NCBI GenBank assembly: GCA_964568365.1
Contig: CAZMQF010000041.1
Coordinates: 1-17,590 of the forward strand
Reading direction: 5' to 3'
Source: CAYLMG01 sp964568365
Lineage (GTDB): Bacteria; Planctomycetota; Phycisphaerae; Sedimentisphaerales; Anaerobacaceae
DNA: 17,590 nt
The notes below the pieces were generated by a model that did not search any database, was not told where the DNA came from, and saw nothing but the letters and a program-made list of their open reading frames with translations. Below, in pieces: positions 6,286-12,259 of the stretch (positions within the stretch are counted from its first letter, which is position 1; every line of letters begins with the position of its first letter). The position numbers and the translations under genes were made by a program.

Positions 6286-9090
6286 TTACCAGGGTACCGG
6301 CTGGCTTGTACCGAGGCCTGGGCCGAGTAGGATTGCATTTTTCAATAGCCTCTGCTGTGCGGCAAGCCACATACGATAAGCAGGGTCGGTTGCGAAAAGA
6401 ATAATCTGGCCCCTGCCGAGTCTTTCAACGGTCGCATAGGCGGAATCGGCAATTCTCTTGCGAGCTTCGGGCCAGAGCAGCCCGGAAATTCGCAGGCCCT
6501 TTTGCTCAGCCATTCTGACCGGTGTTTTAACAGGGTGTTTTGACATAAAACAATTTCTGCCGGAAAAGAGGGCAGGTAATTTTTCTCCCAGGCCAAAGCT
6601 GAGCCATTGTTCGGGATTCAATTCTGCAAGCAGGAAAGCACCGTGCGGGCTGAAAATCTGCTGCCATTCGTCATCGCGTTTTAACTTTTCAATGTCACCG
6701 GACTTTTCTTTCTTACTCGCTTTGTCGTTGGCATCCGTAGAGGTTTCATTATTAGCGTCACCATCCCATATCAGGTTGGGGTCGATTTTGACGTCAAGAG
6801 CTGCTCTTTCTTTCTGAACAGCCTCAGCGTATTCATCGATTCTTTCGAGGACATTGCGTCTCAAACGCACATTCGAAAGGCCTTTATCTTCGTCTGCTAA
6901 AAAGGCTGCAGAAGAGCCGATGGCGATAAGGGTTCCGCCGTCTTCGACCCATCCTTTTATTTCTTCGATTGCCTCGTCATCAAGCACGCTTCTGAGCGAA
7001 CGTGATTCGGGCAGTACCAGACAATTGTATTTTCGCAAATCTACTCGACCGATATTCTGAATATTCAAAGGCGAACACTTCAAACCAAGCTGATTATCTA
7101 TTAAATACCAGACCGAGCCGAAAGAAACCGAAGAAATCGGCCACTGCGATGCTATAGCGGTTCGAGGTTCGGTCAGCAGGACAAATTTTGAAGTTCCAAG
7201 GTCACTTCCCTCTTCGACCAGAGCTGTATCAACGGCAGTTATTTCAATACCAAATTCATCATTTACCTTTTTTAATATCTCATAGAGGTTGTCGGGATTT
7301 TCATTGCCTCTCAAAAGAATAGTCCCCCTGCCGTAATCGGTGCCGTTGATTTTGAAGGGCTTGGTTGCAGCTCTCGGGTGACAGGCTTCATCGAGCAGAC
7401 GAACGATTGCCGGATAGATATCGGCTGTTGAAAAGTCGAGAAGATAGCCGAACCGCCCTTTTGAAGCTAATTTACTGTCCTGTTCAGGCAGAGTCGAATT
7501 TAGCTTCACATCTGATATTGAATCTGCGCAAAACGCCTCCAGGCCGAAACAAAATGGCAGAGACCAGGTGGATGTGTCGTAAAGCAAAGTGTCCTTGTGA
7601 TTTTCGAGCTCTTTGCGTTCCTTTTCGAGAAATTTATCTTCCAGACGCAAGTCGAACTCGAGAAGTGTCAAAAGCATTCTTCGCAGCGGCTGAGCAGTTT
7701 TTATCACAGCAGAGCCTTTCGGAAAATCTTTGCTGTCTAAAACCTGCTGATAAATATCTGTAACTTTTTCAGCAGTGAAATCTTTTTGTGCAAACCGAAC
7801 TTCAATGGCCTGTCTTTCGATTAGGTCAACAAATTTTCGCCACCTTGCGGTATCTTTTGCAGGCGGGATGATAAAAATTTTGTCGTCTTTGTTTTCGGTG
7901 ACAGCGTATTTTCTGTCCCGGTAAAAGTCGGTTAAAATCTGCTTTCTGTTATCGCACAGCGTCTGCAGATTCGCAAAGGTACTTACGATATGATGGTGGA
8001 CGGTGTCGCGGTATTCGAGGATTTGGCCTGTCGGCTGTTTCACCGACGCCGAATTTGCCCTTGCCTGCTCATAAAGAATACCGACGGCGCCGAGCAGATT
8101 TGCCCAGGCGTTTGTATAAAACGGCCCCCAGTCACTGTACCAGTCGCGCGTGAAATAGGTCCAGCCGAATTTGTTAAAGGCCTCTGCCTGCTCGGCGCTG
8201 AAGAACTTGCGCCATTTCATAATGCTGTCTGAAAGGTGAAGGTTCACCGGGTCGTTCGGCGGCTCGAACAAATAATTCGAGAAAGGCCCCTGCTCGTGTG
8301 AATCGACAAGCAGGTGCGGATTCCAGTCGTGGATAACCGGCGAGAGGTATCTGATTTCCGGCTGGTTGAGTATCAGCCAGTCACGGTTCATATCGAACAG
8401 ATAATGGTTGCCGCGGCCGCGCGACCAGAGAGCAGTATGCTGCATTGCCTGAATATCAGGATTTTCAACGACGCCGGTCATCTGAAAAATCTGGCTCAGG
8501 AATCTTTCCCTGCCGTCAGGATTATTCATCGGCTCGATTATGATTACTTCTTTCTCGAGCAGCTTTTTGGTCTGTTTATCCCTTGACGCTGCTAAATGAT
8601 AAATGACATACATCGCGGCATCGCTGCTCGATAATTCGTCGCCGTGAATGCCGTAATTTAAAAAAGCAACCGCGGGAAGCTTCTCGATGATTTTTTGTGC
8701 CTCGCTGTCACTTTGAAGTTTCCTCGGGTCGGCCAGTTTGCCGTTGTCGGCTTTTATCTGCGAAAGTTTTTTGTGATTCTCTTTGCTCGTAATAATCAGG
8801 TAATACAGGCCTCTTGCCTCATATGTTTTGCCGTATTCTGTTAATTCGACAAGGTCGCTGGAGTCGGCAAGGATTTTGAGGTACGTGACAAGCTGGTTAT
8901 GAGAAACAGCTTTTTGGCCTACAGGAAAACCTATGACCGATTCGGGCGAAGGGACCTTCTTGTCAAAATCGGCATCGGCCATAAAGGGTTTCGTCCCGGC
9001 TTTTTCTGCATAGCAACTGGAACAGATAACAAATAATACAACCAGAACAACGAAAAAGTGTTTTTTTAGATTATCTGCGGGATACTTCAC
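6286..9090 (-). CDS. Secreted M14-family zinc carboxypeptidase-like protein with C-terminal GATase-like domain
   Basis: 934 residues from a GTG start at 9090 (GGGAG 9 bases upstream). A signal peptide covers about 1-28. The peptidase domain (about 60-370) has the M14 zinc ligands H149 and E152 (NYGIHGDE), the substrate-binding NPDGR (190-194), the third ligand H265 in VDSHEQGP, and a likely catalytic Glu in ILYEQAR (E341). M14 enzymes remove C-terminal residues from peptides or cleave cell-wall peptide links. After a variable linker, about 635-740 resembles a class I glutamine-amidotransferase-like fold (KYNCLVLPESRSLRS, then IKGWVEDGGTLIAIGSSAAF), a combination seen in large bacterial M14 proteins; no catalytic Cys is evident there. 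A charged low-complexity insert lies at about 778-800. It acts in the periplasm or outside. It starts 37 bases after the nucleotidyltransferase stop and may share its transcript. Confidence 0.88.
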   Translation of the reverse strand: MKYPADNLKKHFFVVLVVLFVICSSCYAEKAGTKPFMADADFDKKVPSPESVIGFPVGQKAVSHNQLVTYLKILADSSDLVELTEYGKTYEARGLYYLIITSKENHKKLSQIKADNGKLADPRKLQSDSEAQKIIEKLPAVAFLNYGIHGDELSSSDAAMYVIYHLAASRDKQTKKLLEKEVIIIEPMNNPDGRERFLSQIFQMTGVVENPDIQAMQHTALWSRGRGNHYLFDMNRDWLILNQPEIRYLSPVIHDWNPHLLVDSHEQGPFSNYLFEPPNDPVNLHLSDSIMKWRKFFSAEQAEAFNKFGWTYFTRDWYSDWGPFYTNAWANLLGAVGILYEQARANSASVKQPTGQILEYRDTVHHHIVSTFANLQTLCDNRKQILTDFYRDRKYAVTENKDDKIFIIPPAKDTARWRKFVDLIERQAIEVRFAQKDFTAEKVTDIYQQVLDSKDFPKGSAVIKTAQPLRRMLLTLLEFDLRLEDKFLEKERKELENHKDTLLYDTSTWSLPFCFGLEAFCADSISDVKLNSTLPEQDSKLASKGRFGYLLDFSTADIYPAIVRLLDEACHPRAATKPFKINGTDYGRGTILLRGNENPDNLYEILKKVNDEFGIEITAVDTALVEEGSDLGTSKFVLLTEPRTAIASQWPISSVSFGSVWYLIDNQLGLKCSPLNIQNIGRVDLRKYNCLVLPESRSLRSVLDDEAIEEIKGWVEDGGTLIAIGSSAAFLADEDKGLSNVRLRRNVLERIDEYAEAVQKERAALDVKIDPNLIWDGDANNETSTDANDKASKKEKSGDIEKLKRDDEWQQIFSPHGAFLLAELNPEQWLSFGLGEKLPALFSGRNCFMSKHPVKTPVRMAEQKGLRISGLLWPEARKRIADSAYATVERLGRGQIILFATDPAYRMWLAAQQRLLKNAILLGPGLGTSQPVPW

Positions 9091-9116
9091 TTTTCAGACT
9101 CCCTTAATATAAATTA

Positions 9117-9135
9117 TTAAATGATAATCATTCTT
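9117..9135. promoter_or_regulatory. Fur-box-like palindrome before the M14 gene
   Basis: The plus strand contains AATGATAATCATT (9120-9132), which is identical to the 13-base core of the classical Fur box; over the full 19-base consensus I count 14 matches (9117-9135). It overlaps the stop codon of the nucleotidyltransferase and sits about 30-45 bases before the GTG start of the M14 gene, where a repressor would act. Upstream of that start the minus strand reads TTTATATTAA, a possible -10. Iron control of this peptidase is conjecture from one site. Confidence 0.3.
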
Positions 9136-9574
9136 CGCCGAGCGCTTCGATATCGGCAAGGTCTTTTTTACGTGCTATGGCTCTTTTATTCTTTATAAGC
9201 TGTCTTTTCCCTATGTAATTTACATGGACATCGCCATATTTTCCTCTGACCCTCTTTGAATAGGACTCTTTCCACGAGATACCGGTTAGAGAAGTAATAA
9301 TATCAACCCTAACCGGCGGCACACCAAGCTGAATAACCCACCCGGGCTTTTCAAAATCGGTTTTTTTTATGTCCACATTGCCAAAGCCGAACTTTTCGAG
9401 GGCGGCCATAATAAGCTCAGCGTTTCTGCTGTCCGGATTAACAAAAATATCAATGTCTCCCGTATAGCGGGGAGCACCGTGGAAAGCCAGTGCATAACCT
9501 CCGACTATCAGGTATTTAATCCTTTTTTTGTTGAATAACGCGAGCAACTCTTCGAAGTCTTTTTGAACTGCCAT
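9128..9574 (-). CDS. Small nucleotidyltransferase-fold protein
   Basis: 148 residues from ATG 9574 (AAGG 8 bases upstream). The N-terminal half carries the minimal nucleotidyltransferase signature: YLIVGGYALAFHGAPRY (21-37), the D40-x-D42 metal pair in TGDIDIFV, and a third acidic residue D91 in VRVDIITSL. The C-terminus, LIKNKRAIARKKDLADIEAL (126-145), is typical of the small stand-alone family near DUF6036 and AbiEii-type proteins. Such proteins transfer a nucleotide to RNA or protein targets, or act as one half of toxin-antitoxin pairs; the target here is unknown. All three acidic residues are present, so it may be active. Its first 59 bases overlap the end of the upstream 61-codon gene in another frame, which implies tight coupling. 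Confidence 0.85.
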   Translation of the reverse strand: MAVQKDFEELLALFNKKRIKYLIVGGYALAFHGAPRYTGDIDIFVNPDSRNAELIMAALEKFGFGNVDIKKTDFEKPGWVIQLGVPPVRVDIITSLTGISWKESYSKRVRGKYGDVHVNYIGKRQLIKNKRAIARKKDLADIEALGEE

Positions 9575-9701
9575 ACCGCTGCCTTCTTAAAAACTCAACG
9601 GCGGAAATCCTATCCTGCCGGCTCTTACTGAGCCAGTATTTCAAATCAGATTTCTCTGACGCCTTTTTCACCTTTACCTTTTTTACTGTTTTCTTCAGCA
9701 T
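9516..9701 (-). CDS. 61-residue basic protein coupled to the nucleotidyltransferase
   Basis: The start is ATG 9701. The product has a lysine-rich N-terminus (LKKTVKKVKVKK) and a core YWLSKSRQDRISAVEFLRRQ (22-41) followed by KRLRRVARVIQ (47-57). Short proteins with a YWxxxxxxERxxAVExLRxxxYG core followed by RLxRVxxVI commonly precede small nucleotidyltransferase genes in diverse bacteria; I know no established function for them. It overlaps the next gene by 59 bases. It has no visible ribosome site, but a promoter sits only a few bases before the ATG, so it may be translated from an almost leaderless message. The pair has the size and arrangement of a toxin-antitoxin module, but that is inference. 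Confidence 0.7.
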   Translation of the reverse strand: MLKKTVKKVKVKKASEKSDLKYWLSKSRQDRISAVEFLRRQRYGSSKRLRRVARVIQQKKD

Positions 9702-9711
9702 ATCTAAAACA

Positions 9712-9740
9712 AGTGTAAATCCTGTGTGAATTTATGTCAA
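9712..9740 (-). promoter_or_regulatory. Promoter for the small-protein/nucleotidyltransferase operon
   Basis: On the minus strand TTGACA (9735-9740) is a perfect -35, the spacer is 17 bases, and TACACT (9712-9717) is a 4-of-6 -10. The expected transcription start is about 9704-9706, only 3-5 bases before ATG 9701. Confidence 0.6.
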
Positions 9741-9820
9741 AATAAAAAAAATTTAGAGCAAAATACCGCCTGTTGCTGTTATATATATATATTCGGATAT
9801 TCGATTCGCAGGAGTGTAAC

Positions 9821-10363
9821 CTGGTAGAAGATAAGATTTTAATTTGGAAGCTCAAAAGAGGCAGTAGATCTGCGCTGTCCCGGATTTATGAGAAATACAG
9901 GGACTGCCTGCTCCGGATAGCCTGCGGCCTTGTGAAACAGTCAGCAGCAGAAGATATCGTGCACGATGTGTTTATAAGCTTTGTGCGGAACCGTAAAAGA
10001 TTCGAACTGAAAAGCTCTTTGAAAAATTATCTTGCGACAGGCGTCGTCAACAGGGCCCGCAGCTTCTATCGAAACAAAAACAAAAAATCTACAATCGAAA
10101 TTGAGCAAATTGAGCTGACTGCGTCGGAATATAAAGGGCCTGAACAATGGATAATACACAACGAGCAGACAAAGCTGCTGAATGAAGCACTTGAGAAACT
10201 GTCTTTGCAGCAGAGAGAAGCGGTCGTGCTGCATACACAGGGACAACTGAAGTTTCGGCAGATTGCCCAGCTGCAGGATGTTTCGATAAAAACGGCACAA
10301 AGCAGATACAGGTATGGGATCGATAAACTCAGGTCTCTTCTGGATGGAAAGGTGACATTATGA
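9821..10363 (+). CDS. ECF-type sigma factor, module 3 (probable CTG start)
   Basis: 180 residues if translation starts at CTG 9821. Region 2 is about 17-87 with AEDIVHDVF (43-51); region 4 is about 116-175 with SLQQREAVVLHTQGQ and the terminal RYRYGIDKLRSLL. It is closely related to the module 1 and 2 sigma factors. No ATG or GTG exists in frame near the expected N-terminus. The codon at 9821 is CTG, preceded by AGGAG with a 6-base spacer, and the next codons give VEDKILIWKLKRGS, aligning exactly with MTEDKLLIWKLKRGS and MEDKLLVKM. The only listed alternative is TTG 9773, which would add a non-homologous LLYIYIRIFDSQECN-type leader and has no ribosome site. The last codons overlap the partner gene by ATGA. 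Confidence 0.9.
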   Translation: MVEDKILIWKLKRGSRSALSRIYEKYRDCLLRIACGLVKQSAAEDIVHDVFISFVRNRKRFELKSSLKNYLATGVVNRARSFYRNKNKKSTIEIEQIELTASEYKGPEQWIIHNEQTKLLNEALEKLSLQQREAVVLHTQGQLKFRQIAQLQDVSIKTAQSRYRYGIDKLRSLLDGKVTL

Positions 10364-11535
10364 GGCCGACAGAAAAAATGGAAAACTTTTTAAGAAAGAA
10401 TTCAATAAGCTCAAATCCGAAAGTAAACAAGGCGGTACTCAACGAGCTTATTGACGAAATGAAAAAAACGCAACAGATAGGTAAAAGCCTGAATATAGGG
10501 AAAATAATTATGAAAAGTAAAATAAGTCAACTTGCCGCTGCAGCTGTAATAATAATAGCGGCTGTAATCGGCACAAGTTATTTTGTAAGAACATCGGGCA
10601 GCCCTGCCTGGGCCGACGTGATAAAGCCTATCTTTACCGCCAAGACTGCGAGATTCGATTTAGTAGTCGGATATGAAGAAGGCGATCCGATGGTAATAAC
10701 CGATACGGTCAAAGGCTCGAGGATTAACCGGAAAGTGCACGGAGTGGAACATCCGAAAATAATAATTGACCTCGAAACTTCACAGGTTATTACTATTGAT
10801 GATACTAACAAACTTGTTATATATGTCGACCTGGAAAATCTGCCTTCGATTCCGAACTACCTCGAGCATCTTCAGAATTTGATAACAAGGCTGGAGGAAT
10901 CGCCGCACTTTGAAGTTCAGAAATTGGGCAAAAAAGTTATTGACGGCAAGGAAGGGATTGGTTTTCTGGCAACTTGCGAAGGGATTGAGGTGACAATATG
11001 GGCGGATACCGAAACCGCGGTACCATTTCGTATCGAACAGAAAGAGACGAACCTTGATATCGTATGTAAGAACTTCGAATTCGACCTGGAATTGGATGAT
11101 ACGTATTTCAGCACCGATGTGCCTGAAGGCTATACAATACAACAGGGCCAGATTGATTTGAAAAGTACTGAAGAAGATTTTATCGCCGGGCTGAAAATGT
11201 CTGCCGAAATTTCGGATGACAACACATTCCCGCAGGATGTTTCGATTGAGTACGTAACAAAAAATGCCGTCAGCATCGGTCAGCTTATCGATAAAACACC
11301 CGGTAGTGACCAGGAAAAGGTAGAGATGGGTATGAGCCTGGGCAGGATGATAATGTTTATCAGGTTCTTTCATAATCACGGCCAAGGTCAATGGTACTAT
11401 GCCGGTGACGGCGTGAAGCTCGGCGATGCATCGAAGCCGATTTTCTGGTATCAGCCGAAAGACTCACCAACCTGGCGGGTTATCTACGGCGATTTGACTG
11501 TTAAGGACGTAAACGAAGAAGACCTGCCGAACTGA
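10360..11535 (+). CDS. One-helix membrane protein with LolA/RseB-like domain and globular C-terminal extension, probable anti-sigma factor, module 3
   Basis: 391 residues, coupled to the sigma gene by a 4-base overlap. The cytoplasmic N-terminus (PTEKMENFLRKNSISSNPKV) aligns with the other two partners, the helix is about 55-75 (LAAAAVIIIAAVIGTSYF), and the LolA/RseB-like domain is about 84-262, opening with AWADVIKPIFTAKTARFDLV and containing IWADTETAVPFRIEQ (213-227) and FSTDVPEGYTI (250-260). Residues about 265-391 are a further domain not found in the other partners, rich in aromatic residues near the end (QWYYAGDGVKL, IFWYQPKDSPTWRVIYGDL), which looks like a compact beta-rich region with a DUF-like feel that I cannot name. 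Anti-sigma function is inferred from coupling and topology. Confidence 0.75.
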   Translation: MRPTEKMENFLRKNSISSNPKVNKAVLNELIDEMKKTQQIGKSLNIGKIIMKSKISQLAAAAVIIIAAVIGTSYFVRTSGSPAWADVIKPIFTAKTARFDLVVGYEEGDPMVITDTVKGSRINRKVHGVEHPKIIIDLETSQVITIDDTNKLVIYVDLENLPSIPNYLEHLQNLITRLEESPHFEVQKLGKKVIDGKEGIGFLATCEGIEVTIWADTETAVPFRIEQKETNLDIVCKNFEFDLELDDTYFSTDVPEGYTIQQGQIDLKSTEEDFIAGLKMSAEISDDNTFPQDVSIEYVTKNAVSIGQLIDKTPGSDQEKVEMGMSLGRMIMFIRFFHNHGQGQWYYAGDGVKLGDASKPIFWYQPKDSPTWRVIYGDLTVKDVNEEDLPN

Positions 11536-11566
11536 TTTATCGTATACAGTTTTCAATTTAAACCAG

Positions 11567-11610
11567 GCCCCCGCTCTTGTCTTCGACAAGAAGACGAAGG
11601 GGCTTTTTTT
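11567..11610 (+). terminator. Intrinsic terminator after module 3
   Basis: Outer stem GCCCC (11567-11571) with GGGGC (11599-11603) and an inner stem TCTTGTC/GACAAGA (11575-11581, 11585-11591) closed by a three-base TTC loop, followed by seven T. It separates modules 3 and 4. Confidence 0.85.
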
Positions 11611-11722
11611 ATGCACTATCGGTTCTAAAATGTTAAAATCAGTAAAATTTTTGAATTTATTTGAACTTCTTGGCCTAATATACATCTTTACTTAACGATA
11701 CGGGATTGATTTCAGGGCATAT

Positions 11723-12259
11723 ATGGATTCAGAAAAACAACTTGAAACTATCGTGTTTCGATGCCGGAATGGCGAGAAGGCAGCTTTTGAAGAGCTTTTC
11801 GAGCTATATCAGCAAAGACTGAAGTATTTTGTCAGGCGCCTGAACGGAACAGGTACCTCTACTGACGATATAATGCAGGATATATGGACAGCAGTCTTCA
11901 GAAAAATACACAAGTTGAAAGATATACGCTCTTTTCAAATCTGGCTTTACCGTATCGCAAGGAATGAAATTTACAGCAGGTTCAGGCAGAAACAAAAATT
12001 TGTTCAGCTGCCCGAAGAAGAGCATCTACATCAATCCTGCAATGATGAACCTGTCTTTAGTGCTGATGACGCCAAACGGATGCATAACGCCCTGAATAAA
12101 ATCAAGCCCTATCACAGGGAAGCCCTGATATTGTCTTTTATCGAGCAAATGTCTTACCAATCAATCGCCGATGTCATCGGCTGCAGTATTGGCACTGTCA
12201 GGTCGCGAATATTTTATGCAAAGCAATCTCTTCGAAAAGAAATGGAGAGTCAAAAATGA
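11723..12259 (+). CDS. ECF-type sigma factor, module 4 (different subtype)
   Basis: 178 residues, start at ATG 11723 with CAGGG about 5 bases before. Region 2 is about 20-90 (FEELFELYQQRLKYFVRRL, then DDIMQDIWTAVF at 48-59, and RSFQIWLYRIARNEI, which is the classical region 2.4 to 2.5 stretch). Region 4 is about 118-172, with PYHREALILSFIEQMSYQSI and IGTVRSRIFYAKQSLR. It lacks the RYRYGI ending of the other three and belongs to a more conventional ECF branch. It overlaps the FecR-protein gene by ATGA, so its regulator is the neighbour at 12256. Its promoter region (11611-11722) is AT-rich; TTGAAT and TAATAT are present but spaced 19 apart, so I do not call a promoter. Confidence 0.92.
   Translation: MDSEKQLETIVFRCRNGEKAAFEELFELYQQRLKYFVRRLNGTGTSTDDIMQDIWTAVFRKIHKLKDIRSFQIWLYRIARNEIYSRFRQKQKFVQLPEEEHLHQSCNDEPVFSADDAKRMHNALNKIKPYHREALILSFIEQMSYQSIADVIGCSIGTVRSRIFYAKQSLRKEMESQK

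Noticed and set aside
9780..9792. TATATATATATAT run before sigma 3 as a -10 element
   Set aside because: Simple AT repeat; no matching -35 at 16-18 bases could be picked with confidence.
10780..11391. 203-codon minus-strand open frame within the module 3 membrane-protein gene
   Set aside because: The plus-strand frame has conserved blocks shared with two paralogues and a coupled start; the antisense frame has none.
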